In this document: positions 1 through 10,060 of the stretch, piece after piece
Numbering within the stretch: the first letter of the stretch is position 1
Layout of the letters: each line of letters begins with the position of its first letter
Assembly (NCBI RefSeq): GCF_002775205.1
Contig: NC_036456.1
Location: 13,295,463 to 13,359,462, forward strand
Source of the DNA: Xiphophorus maculatus
Lineage: Eukaryota; Chordata; Actinopteri; Cyprinodontiformes; Poeciliidae
Direction: 5' to 3'
Length of the DNA: 64,000 nucleotides
Made by a program: the position numbers and the translations under genes
Notes under the pieces: generated by a model
The model's input: the letters and a program-made list of their open reading frames with translations, nothing else
Told to the model about the DNA's origin: nothing
The model's database searches: none

Positions 1-892
1 AATATATATAGTCATATGTAATAAATTAGAATATGTGATCAGTGGAGGTTCATATGTTTCATTTAAAGAATAAAGTTATTAAAACAAATTAACTTTTTAA
101 CAATATTGTAAATTAGTTTTTTTTGGAATTTGCCTGGTTTATTCAATTGTCTTTTAGTTGTTAAACTTGCTCCATTTCAACTCAAATCTAGAAATCAACT
201 AAAATCCACCCCAAAAAAGTAAGTCAATTTTTACACGTCCACATCAGTTTCATAGCTTAGATCCTTAAGAGTGCAGTGCTGCTAAACTGGCGAATTAAAG
301 CAGGGACATGCCTACACAAAGCAAATATGGGTAAGGTAGAACCACAGGCAACCACTTCAAGTTAAAACGTAACTGTGGCTGCAGCGTGATCACAGCTCAA
401 AACAAAGCCACTAAATGTCACAGCAAATTTAATCCCATCTGACAGCAACAACCTCTGCATCTCTGTGTCCTTCACACTCAATGGAACTTGTCTTGGTGCT
501 GCCAGCTGACTGCGAACAGGGTCATTTCTCAGGGCAAGTGCAGCAGAGCGCAGTTCATTCAAAAGGCCCTGCATTTAATAAGCATAAGCCTGGGTCATAA
601 AAACTTATAAGCGCCTTTAAGTCTCAGGATCTAAATGAAAGTCAGCTTGGATCCTGGTGTATAAAGCAGCAGCACATCCTGCTTCATACAGCAGCACACT
701 GTGTGCATCATACAACACATGGGAGTTCAGCTGGCACTGGTCAAAACATTCCTCTGACAGACCACACAAGCTAACCACTGTATACTGCTACAACAGGAGC
801 CACACAGAGCCCCAAGAAGGAAAAGTGTGGAAGATGAAAATGGCATCGACAGACAGGCTGAATGAGAAAGAGCTAAAGATATGACGACTTAC
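1..892. other. rgs12 intron, left edge
   Basis: AT-rich intronic sequence of the minus-strand gene rgs12, continuing off the left edge. It holds one unexplained minus-strand open frame of about 68 codons (555 down to 362) behind an acceptor-like TTAAATGCAG, starting GLLNELRSAALALRNDPV. I do not recognise this peptide, it has no donor that I trust, and it ends in a stop. It may be chance or an unknown terminal exon. Nothing else is supported here. Confidence 0.4.
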
Positions 893-919
893 AGAGTTGA
901 GAGTTAAAGTTTGCTCCAT
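893..919 (-). CDS. rgs12: Candidate alternative first coding exon of rgs12 (short isoform)
   Basis: On the minus strand an ATG encodes MEQTLTLNS and runs straight into a strong donor, TCT|GTAAGT, leaving phase 0. The upstream 5'-leader-like sequence is CpG- and pyrimidine-rich, unlike its AT-rich surroundings. The nearest upstream rgs12 exon (5386-5478) also ends in phase 0, so this leader could replace the PDZ-PTB exons without shifting the frame of the downstream RGS exons. Short RGS12 forms lacking PDZ and PTB are known in mammals. The assignment here is inference, because the downstream exons are outside the window. A short upstream ORF (MDSFTCTSRRDQR, starting at 994) lies in the leader. 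Confidence 0.45.
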
Positions 920-1240
920 GTATAGCCCTGTGTGCGTGCGTCTGGCTCGTTTTCAGCGCTGGTCCCTGCGGCTGGTGCACGTAAAAGAGTCCATCCGCTG
1001 GATGTCGGCTGAGCGTGTGTGCGAAAGCCTGTGCGCTTCGCAGTGCAGAGAGACGCAGCTGAATGGGGGAGGAGGAGGAGGCGAGGGAGTGAAGAGGAGC
1101 CTGAAAATCCTGACAGCTACTGGGAGTTCAAAAGCTCCCTCTCTCCTCCCTCTGATGCCGGTTCCTCTCCCTCCCTCTCTGTCTTTCTCTCTCTCTCTGC
1201 TTTGAATGTGTCCCCTCTCCCCTCTGTATTTACCTCCCTC
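920..1240 (-). promoter_or_regulatory. Probable internal promoter and 5' leader for the short rgs12 transcript
   Basis: A CpG-containing, GC-rich island with a CCTCC/GAGGA-rich tract (about 1066-1090) and a CT/GA-rich stretch (about 1136-1240) stands out from the AT-rich intron. It lies directly upstream, on the minus strand, of the candidate first exon ending at 893. No clear TATA box is visible, which fits a TATA-less island promoter. The transcription start cannot be placed from sequence alone. Confidence 0.35.
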
Positions 1241-2898
1241 ACTGTCTCTGCGTCCTCATGCCTTCTCTGCTACGCCCACAAGATAGATATGTTACCTCCA
1301 GGCATGCAAACAAGTGCTACTAATGCCTCCACACTTAAAAGGAGAGGAGACACTCAAAGAGCAAAAAATTGCCCGGGATCTCGCAGCAGGGTGAAAACGG
1401 TGTGCTTCCTCTAACAGCTCACATTAACAGATGTTTTCATATGCAGCTATAAAACACCTCTGAAGACAGAGCAGAGTCAGCGTGAACACAAATAGAGCAG
1501 CCGACTAATGGTGTCATCTCCGCTGAGCTGAACACAGTCGTCTGCTGAGTGCAAGCATCTGCTTTGGGGTTGTGAAGAGAAAATACGCTCCTAAAATTGG
1601 AGCTCTACGTATAGGAGGATGAAGAGACATCTGCCTGACGAGCTCTGAAAGGTAATAAGACAAGAATGTACCAAGCAGAACATTCTTTGACATGCCCAAA
1701 CATAAAGAGGATCTGACTAACACTGTGCTGGAAGCTATAGGGGGAAAACAAGTCAGACAAAAACAGACATGGAATATCAGTCACTTCTCCCTCTACTGAG
1801 AGAGAAATGCACAACAAATACAAACAGATCATATGTGCAGTACACTGTGGCTTCCTTGCAGCAGCCATATTAATAAAACAAAGGGAATTAGTTCGCTCTT
1901 TTTAAACAAACCACTGCCACACCAACCAGTAAACAAAAAAAGACTACCAAAACCAGTTTGTTCTGTTCTTGTCTACATGCATCAAGGCTAACCAGGGCCA
2001 GAAAGGTCTGCCCTGGAGGGTAACGAGGAATAAAATAGTCTCAGAATGTTCTTGTGAGTCCAGATGCATGCACTAATTCAGAGGTTATCATGTATTTATG
2101 CTGACCTTGTCATTCACAACTTCCTGATGGCTTCAGTTTAAGGCTGAGATACAAGGTCTAGACAGGGTCCTGAGCTAAATCTTAAGTCAGGAGTTTTTAA
2201 AAAAAAAAAGGTAACGCAAAAGTTCTCCAACTGGTGTATCTTAAGGAAATTGACTACATTTTTCTCCCATTTTGTAGGAGTGAGCTTTGGCTGAAGATGG
2301 ACGACTAAAATGCCAGAAACTGAACATGTGCTTATTGATTGATTTTTTTGTGGATGTTTTCTTAAAAAAAAGAAAAAAAAAGAGAGAAAACTGCGATTAT
2401 GACATCAATAAATCACAGGAAATTATAGCACATCCATGCTAACTGTAAAGTGTTTTTCAAACAGTTGGTGATGCAAGATAATTTGCAAGGAGAATATTAT
2501 GGAGTTTGTGTAATGATACAAACTTTTAGCTAAGATTGAAATCCAAACGCCCATAGAAACCTTGGATATGGAGAGGTTTCTGGCACATTCTTCAGATCAT
2601 AATTTCATACGTTCAAGACTCAATTTTCCAAGATTTATGAAAAACATTTCCACAGGAAACCTTGAATATTTCTGATTGTAAGGAAGATGGGTGGATTGAT
2701 GACAATTGGAATGAAATCTTGGAATGCAAATATTACTTCCATACTTGGTGTTTCCATGCTTATCCAGACAAGAAAAACACATAAACACTTCAAATATGTA
2801 GATATTTTAAAACTATGTTTGATTTGAAACATAGAATTTCAAATCAAATCCTATACATGTTTTCCAACTTTTCCAGGCTGCATATGAACTTCATTTAA
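1241..2898. other. rgs12 intron
   Basis: AT-rich intronic sequence with short A-runs (for example 2200-2211 and 2364-2380). No exon, RNA gene or repeat with clear ends was found. Confidence 0.4.
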
Positions 2899-3246
2899 CC
2901 CTCTATGGCATGACTTTTTATTTTTGTGGGGAAGAAATATTTTCCTGCATTCTTTGGGAGCTTGGTGGTCCCTAATTACATGTCAATCATAAAATCGGAC
3001 TCTGACACCTCCTGGAACCAGATTTGGGTTTGTTGCCTCAGGGTAACATTGGTCTAGAACACCAAGATTGTCTACACTGATTATGAGAAATGAAATACAA
3101 ATCAAACAAAAACTATATTCATAAAAAAACTTTTTTTTGGACAAAAATATGTCAAAAATCATGCCCCCCAAAAAATAAAATAAAGGAGCAATGTGAGGTA
3201 CAGCTATGTGGTTTGTTGCCTGAGGGCAACGCCATGCCATAGAGGG
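2899..3246. mobile_element. Non-autonomous piggyBac-like MITE
   Basis: The element is 348 bp and bounded on both sides by TTAA (2895-2898 and 3247-3250), the target-site signature of piggyBac elements. The ends are inverted: CCCTCTATGGCATG at the left and CATGCCATAGAGGG at the right. Two near-palindromic subrepeats built on GTTGCCT-AGGGTAAC/GGCAAC lie inside, at about 3029-3046 and 3214-3230. It carries no transposase. An 85-codon minus frame runs through it but merely tracks the repeats. Terminal repeats still match almost perfectly, suggesting fairly recent insertion. Confidence 0.8.
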
Positions 3247-3250
3247 TTAA

Positions 3251-5385
3251 CACTTTCCATTCCCTTATTAAGTCCAATAATTTCCATCTTCCAGGAAGGA
3301 ACAAACAGCTGAAAGCACAAAGACCTCCAAACTTATTTTACTTCCCATATCACATTTAAGTTAAACAAAAAATGTACAATCTCTATCCACTTACTATCTC
3401 AAACTTTTAGGGTTCTTTAGTTCTACCCATGGCACAAGTTGTCATGGCCGAAACATGTTCACACATGTTCCAGTGGTACATGTAAGAGAATGTACCACTG
3501 GTATAAAACTGTGTAACAAAGCAAATTAAAGGTGTAGGGATAAGAAGATAGAGCAACACAAGTTGAGATTATGTTATACAACCACTTACAGTCTCTCAAT
3601 TTATATTCACCAGGGCATAATCTTACAGCCAGATAATGATTCCGGGAAAAGCACTACATCAGTTGCTTGAAAATACTCAGAAGCAATTTCACTATTGATT
3701 GATGTGCAGCAAATTGCAACTCCTTGGAAGCTAAAGGAAATAAATATAAGTAAACACAATCAAGAAGACAAAAATACTGAGCAGGGTGATAACCACTCAT
3801 CAGCCAACTTTCAAAACTCTTTAAAGTGTCTTTAAGTTGTATAACTCATCACAACATACTCGATGCATGGAAGATGGCAGCAAATGAAACTGATCAGGAT
3901 AGTGAATTACTAACAAAAGACGAAATGTGATTTTCACATCTGGGTCAAACCTGCTCTAAAGATGAAGCTTTAAAACTACAGCTCTGTTCAGTGTGTGCTG
4001 AGGCAAATCTAACAAGCAGGTTTATGGTCTCCCTCTCAGAGTGTATGACTCATGCATATTTATACAATACAGCATGCAATCATTTGGTTTGTTTTTCTGT
4101 TTTCTTCATGTACATTTAAAATGGTCATATTAGGTAAACTGGAGGCGAACATGAATCAGTAATGCAGGCTCGCAGAGGGAGGGGGATAGAACGAGTTGTT
4201 AAGTGTCATTAATATGAGACAACGTAAGCACAAAATTCAGAGTGTGCGGCAGGGCTCATTAGCAAGACCAAACAAACAGGTCCATGCCTCTGACTCACAC
4301 AAAGACCACTTTGTGAGCCACCTCTCTCTACAAGTGGAGCACCAAACAGAGTTCAAGGCAGCGGAAATGAAAGGTTAGAGAGAACTGAAGGTGCAGCAAA
4401 AAGGGGGACGTTTCGTTTGAAAGTCCACATTAAAAGACAAAAAAACAAAAAATGTTTGCAGTCAAGCACAGGTGAAGAAGTGATTTGAGCAAATCTCTAA
4501 ATTTAAGTACTAAAATAACTCATCGCTTAGTGAAGTCATTTCAACATATGCATTTGCAGACGTCCAATCTCCATCTGATACTTTAAAATCAATATCAGGC
4601 ACTTGCAATTCCAACAAATGACATTTCATCAGCATTATATTGCTTGCTTGGTTTTGGGATTGTGCCTCACTTAACTCACTCATAAACGATGTACTGGATG
4701 CTAACATGTCTAATACTCTGTCCCAGCAGCATTTTCCACAAGACAGGCTTATTTTTCTAAAGCTAACTTACTAGACATAAGTAGAGTCTTTAATAAATTC
4801 TGATCTTGCTGCTGCTAACAACGTTTTCAGGAGGACACTAGCATTTATCAGTGTCTATCACAATGTCATATTTCAGAAGTTGTTCTCCTTTATAAACTGA
4901 GTGCTCTACTTTGAAAGTTATAAACAATAAATGCTAATGTTTCAACCTCTGTACATACATCTGAAACTGTGACCGCACTATGCAAAGCAGGAATTGACAA
5001 GAATCTGCAGCCAATATAGTCTCTCTTTCACTGTAAATGTGAGCGATGAATAATATATTAGCAATAAAATCAATATTGTACCATGTTAGTCATTTTTTTA
5101 AACATACAAGAAAAACTGGGCCAATATTAACAACTGATGTTTGTTTCTATCTTGTTGTCATTTGTCTATGTGTTTCAAGATGGTATGTCATACAAGCAAT
5201 ATTAATGTCAGATATCTATAGTGACCCAAATTTTAATATCAGTGCATTCTTAAGTAAATCTTACTGTAAAAAATGAGAAACAATTAGATTGTTAGAGCGG
5301 AGAAGATACTTGGGATTGGATCAGGGTGGGACCCAATATACACAGAATCATACCATCACACAGCCCTAAAAATAACAACCCCTAC
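3251..5385. other. rgs12 intron
   Basis: AT-rich intron. At 3470-3501 there is a 12-bp perfect inverted repeat with an 8-nt loop (CCAGTGGTACAT and its complement). An exon-like minus segment near 3625-3721 was considered and not accepted because its phase does not fit. Nothing else is supported. Confidence 0.4.
3470..3501. repeat. Short perfect inverted repeat (hairpin)
   Basis: Arms 3470-3481 (CCAGTGGTACAT) and 3490-3501 are perfect reverse complements around 8 nt. It is too short and isolated to be a transposon. It resembles the other local inverted duplications in this window. Confidence 0.7.
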
Positions 5386-8277
5386 CTCAAGATCATCCAG
5401 AGATCTTGCCATGCTGAGACGTTTGGAAGAACGACGCTTGGAAGCACGGGCAACACCTATGCCCCAAAGCCTGGATCCCTATCAGAGGAGAAGGTTGAAA
5501 AGAAAACACAAATTACTACACTATTTAAATTATCACCATACTTTCTCCATTTGGAAGCAAGTTTACTGGTTTTAGATTGAGCACACACATATTCAAGTTT
5601 GAAACAGTGTTTAACTATCTGCAAAAAAAATACAATTTAATAAGTTGCTTGTCTGCAGTTTTAGTATGCAATTGCGATATATCGGAGTTACTCATCTAAA
5701 AGTTCAAGTAGACTAGAAGTAAGAAATTACTTTTAAGTGTCATCCACACGCACAGATCACACATTTTAAATCTCATCAAAGTCAATCAGCCCATCTGAGG
5801 CAGAACTACCTTAAAAGATAATGAGTTCTAACTTTTTTTCACACCCCAGCCAATTATTATGAAAGCCGAGTTTGTGACTGATGTTTAAACTAGAGTTTAA
5901 GAATTGCAGATAATTACCCATGTATGAAACGGGCTCTACCCTGTAATTTGCTCAGCTTCCTGTCTAAAGTTGTCTTCTTTCAGATCTAAGAACGCAGCAG
6001 GGGCACACAATCTAGCTCTGAGTTTGAAAATTACCATAATAAATACAGTGAGGCGATCTAAAAAAGGATGCAGTTTGAATCCAAACCTATCCAACACACA
6101 TACTTTTGAGTAGTATTTTTTTTTTTAATGAACACTCATTTGTCATCATGGTGCCTAATTGGAGCTCTTTGTGCGGCTGGAGAGAGAGAGTGAGAAACCA
6201 CTCCAGTGGATCTGTTTAAGTGCATTGCTGTTTCCCAAAGGGGAAGCTTGTTTCCGGAGCTACATGGATACATGGGGACATCTTGTGGTCAAAGGCAAAA
6301 CCAACAAGGAGGGAAAAAAATCTTGACTTTTTTTCCCTACACGTCATGGTTGACAACAGTCAACATTTACACAAGTATCTGTGTTTTAGAAGATCTATCA
6401 AGCTAAAATGAAGAATCAGCCACTTTAAACCAGCAGTTTAATAAACACATCCACTTATTTGTAATTAAAGCTAAATATTTAATCTGTATTGAAAAGTATG
6501 AAGAGAAATTAGGGCAATATCTTACATTTCTGTAGTTGCCATGTGCCCGCTGTTTCTGTCTTTGTTCGAGAAACCTCTTGGTCCATTCCTCTCTAGGAGG
6601 CATCATGGAGTGGTACCTGTCTGAGTGCACCTGATTCAGTGCAGATGGAGGGTTATTTGTGGTGGAGTTTATGTTGGTGGATGTCTCCTGATTTACAGAG
6701 TCGCTGCTTAGGGCTTTAGGCCATTTTGGCTTTGAAAACCACCTTTGGCTGCTTCTTAAGGGATAAGCCAGAAAGTTTGTTTTTTTACTCAAGGGTAACG
6801 GAGGAGGTGGGGGCTTGAAATGAAACTCCAGCCTGGGTGGGGGACCTCCGTAGAAGCTTGTGAGAGAATCCGGGCCAGGTAGTGACTCTGAAAGGGAATG
6901 TAGGCTGGCACTGTTCTCGGGCTCAAGTTTATGGCCATTCTTGATGGGGTTTATAGGGGTGACGACCTCAGTTGAGGGATAATCCCATGGACAGCTTGGG
7001 AGGTGGGTCCCAGAAAGATTTGGGATATCAGAAGGGAAATCCCTGTCCGCTCTCTCCTCAGGGGGGGAAGAATTTTCAATCCCGCTGTCCCCGTTGCTGC
7101 TAGCACTGCCTAGTTTACTGGTGCTGTCGGTCTGCTGAGCCTCCATGTCCAGTTTAGCTCGAAGCCTTTCCACCGCCTCCCCCAGATCGCTATATAGGAC
7201 TGTTACAAAGTGTAGCACGTCTGGAGGAGTCTGAGGGAACTCAAGGCAACCCATAGAGTCTGGATCTGGCGTACAGTTAAAGCCAAACCGGCAAGCAATC
7301 CCTATGTGATCCTTGTGGTTTCCCAGCTCTGGGTCAATGAAAAACACGTGGCAGGACGCCCGAAGAGGACCATCATCTGGTACCCGGCCATTGATAATGT
7401 GTGCTGTGGTGACCAGGCAGAAGAAACGCGGGTCCTCAGCACAAACAGCTCCTAAAACAAGGTTCTCAGCAGGGAACGCTGCCAGAACGGCTCCTGCTTC
7501 GTCGCACAGTCGAATGCAATCAAACATGACCTTCATCATCACAAGGGTGTGGGTATCTTGCTCTGTGCCCAGCTGTCGGATTCTCTCCCGAATGGCCTTT
7601 AAACAGTCGTCCTCGGAGGCACTGGTGTTCAGAATCAGCTCTGTGGAGCTAAGGTAGCCCACCACCAAAGTCATGTTTAAAACACTCCAGTCTGGATTGA
7701 CTTCTTCGGTGTCGGTAAAAACATAATCTGTGTCTTTAACCGTGGGTGCTTCCTCCTTTGTCTTTCCAGACAAAACATTGAATTGTTGTGACCACAGTGA
7801 CATGTCGGGCTCTGAAACTGGCCTCTGTTTAGCGGCGAGACCGTTGTTAGGATTAAAGGACGGTCTGCTTGAGTCATGTGATACAGCACGGAGGACACCT
7901 GGCTTCTGGAATACACTATTTTTTTGCTCAAACCCAAACTTGGCATCATTGAGGATGGGGTTCCCCATTATTCGTCGTTCTGAGAGCACCACCATATGCA
8001 GGGGTCCTTTGCAGCCACCAATCAGCTGCACCACAGTTTCATGAGCAGCAGCAGAAACGTCGGCTCCATTGATGGCCATGATTCGATCTCCTTGTCTGAG
8101 TCCCACCACAAAAGCAGGACTACCCTCCATGATGCCACTCAGCAGACACGGTTTCTGTCCTGTAATAGTAAAACCATATCCAGCCCGACCGCGGATGACC
8201 TCCACGTCCCGGAGTTCACCAGTTGCATTCATATCCAGACGCCTCCTCGCACCCTCAGGCTGCCCTTGGATCCTCAT
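5386..8277 (-). CDS. rgs12: Regulator of G-protein signalling 12, 5' coding exons (partial)
   Basis: RGS12 is a multidomain scaffold that accelerates GTP hydrolysis by Gi/o alpha subunits and links GPCR, Ras/Raf and calcium-channel signalling. Two coding exons are visible. Exon A (6526-8277, 584 codons) begins MRIQGQPEGARRR. It carries a PDZ domain at about residues 22-100 (carboxylate-binding loop GYGF at 33-36) and a PTB domain at about 200-375, then a Ser/Pro-rich linker with a polyproline patch. It ends HGNYRN|GTAAG in phase 0. Exon B (5386-5478, 31 codons, phase 0 at both ends) reads RRSSKRLSMARSLDDLE, typical of the segment before the RGS box. The chosen ATG follows an acceptor at 8334-8335, and the in-frame codons above it include no ATG. 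A short upstream ORF starts in the same exon. The RGS, RBD and GoLoco exons lie off the left edge. Confidence 0.9.
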
Positions 8278-8333
8278 TTTAAGTCTCAAACAAAAGACCT
8301 TGAGATTGCCACCACTACTGTATTGTTGTCATC

Positions 8334-9715
8334 CTGCAATCAGATGAAGTAAAAAAAAACACTTTAGATTTCGTAATTCAAGCACTTGCCATTACCAAGT
8401 CCAAACATTTTAATCAATTTGCTGAAAATAAAGAGAGAAAAAAGATGAATACTAGCAGAAAATCACTAAAGCTGCACCTATATTTATTCAACTCTCATTG
8501 AAATTTATTTATATAGTCACATAAAACAAGTATTACAATAATTTTATCCATCACTAAATATGACTTACAATGACTCCTGTAACCTCAACATTATTCAACC
8601 CTCTGATTAAAATTACTTGTAAAAGTACGTACTTGTAAATCCGGTGCAACCAATCACATGTGTGAGACAGAACACCTTGCATACTAGAAATATGGCTAAG
8701 ACGAAAAAAAATATTCCAAACCGTTCAGAGAAGAAATTATTGTCTCAAATAAATATATAGAAAGGGACACAAACTGACAACAAAGTCCCTAAATGTTGCT
8801 AGAGACACATCTGGAAATATACTTTACAACTTTAAAGTTAAAAGAACAGTAGTTAGACCACACTGAGGAAGTTCTGCAGCAAATCATGATGGCAGTAACC
8901 ACTGAGGTGACCGTTTCAGACTGCTTTCATTGCTATGTATTCTAAATGTATCGAAAGTAGGACACGCTTTGTTTACGTGCCCAACGACAAAGAAAGTATT
9001 AAAGCAAGTTCAATATATTTCAACACTATGTGGGAACTTCGTTAGTTCAGACTGTATTAAAGCATAAGGATAATTTAATAACACCTCCACCTTAGTTGAA
9101 TGGCATGCCATCTTGTCTTTCCCATTTTTAAAAACGTCATGAGTTAAATTTATATAGATCTCAGACTAAAATAAATATGCACACATTTTCTAGAAAAACC
9201 TTTTGTTTGGACCCAGTGCTCAAAAATTTGTTTTTAAAACATATTAAATAACTTTCTCACGTGTACCCACATCTCGTTTAATTTAATTTCATGCTTCCAT
9301 TTGCTTGCTAAATAAAAGCTAACCAAATTTAAATCAATCTTGCTTTACCAATTATCTGTCAGAGATGTAAAGAGATGTAACAGGTGGATCTTTCGTGCCC
9401 AAACACAGCTTTTATTACTCACCCTGTTTCACCCCTACCTCCCTAACCCTCGCCCACCCCCTTCCACAAAACAGAGCGCCAGCTGGCTTTTTACTCACCA
9501 GCACTTTAATGACAAACACACACTTTGGTTCAGCAAACCACTGTTATTTTTAAAATATCCCAACTTACCACAAAAGGACAGAGTTGAACATAGGCAAAAT
9601 GGCAGTCATATGTTTTTCTCTCTTATTACCAAAAAAGCATTAAAGCATCACAATTTGATTACTTTCACGCTTTAACTAAAACCTGTACAGGGGGGAAAAA
9701 ACCGTATTGGCTTAC
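8334..9715 (-). other. rgs12 intron 1
   Basis: AT-rich intron between the likely noncoding first exon (donor at 9715) and the PDZ-PTB exon (acceptor TTGCAG ending at 8334). No other feature was found. Confidence 0.5.
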
Positions 9716-10060
9716 CTGTTTAAGCGTTAAAAAGTTCCAATAAACCCCAGAATTTATGCGCACTCCTTGAAATAACTCCTTTTGTTTACGAAACTAATGC
9801 CAAACGTCCATGTTTTCTTTCGATTTATTTCCTTTTACACTATTTACAACATTGTCCTGCCGTGATTCAGGGGTCCATATGGCTACTCGCAATAGCACCT
9901 CCTCCCTCGTGGAAATCACAAAGCGTCTTTCATTGTAACCATGACAGCGTAACGTCTCTCGAGCACGTGACGCCTCCCTTTGCCCAATCACCACGGCTGT
10001 CACATTCAATATTCAAACGAGTGGAGTGACGCTATTGGCTGACACAAGCGGCAGTTGAAA
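9716..10060 (-). promoter_or_regulatory. rgs12: Main rgs12 promoter and noncoding first exon
   Basis: On the minus strand the sequence TTAAACAG|GTAAGCC gives a good donor, with the exon ending at 9716. The donor pairs naturally with the 8334 acceptor. Upstream lies a CpG-bearing block (9860-10050) with an inverted CCAAT box at 10034-10038 (AGCCAATAGC on the minus strand) and a forward CCAAT near 9983. It reads as a TATA-less promoter. The exact start site is not defined. Confidence 0.5.

Noticed and set aside
1136-1205. CT-rich tract as a possible SINE tail or coding repeat
   Set aside because: It fits a promoter-proximal pyrimidine tract of the candidate internal rgs12 promoter; no repeat ends were seen.
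2983-3240. 85-codon minus open frame
   Set aside because: It lies wholly inside the piggyBac-like MITE and its near-repeated ends mirror the element's own repeats; not a protein.
3625-3721. Exon-like minus segment (ASEYFQATDVVLFPESLSGC) with acceptor and GTAAGA donor in the rgs12 intron
   Set aside because: It needs an incoming two-base overhang, but the upstream rgs12 exon ends in phase 0. In that phase it hits a stop, and I do not recognise the peptide.
7313-8352. Several plus-strand frames opposite the rgs12 PDZ-PTB exon
   Set aside because: Antisense shadows; the minus frame has clear domain matches.
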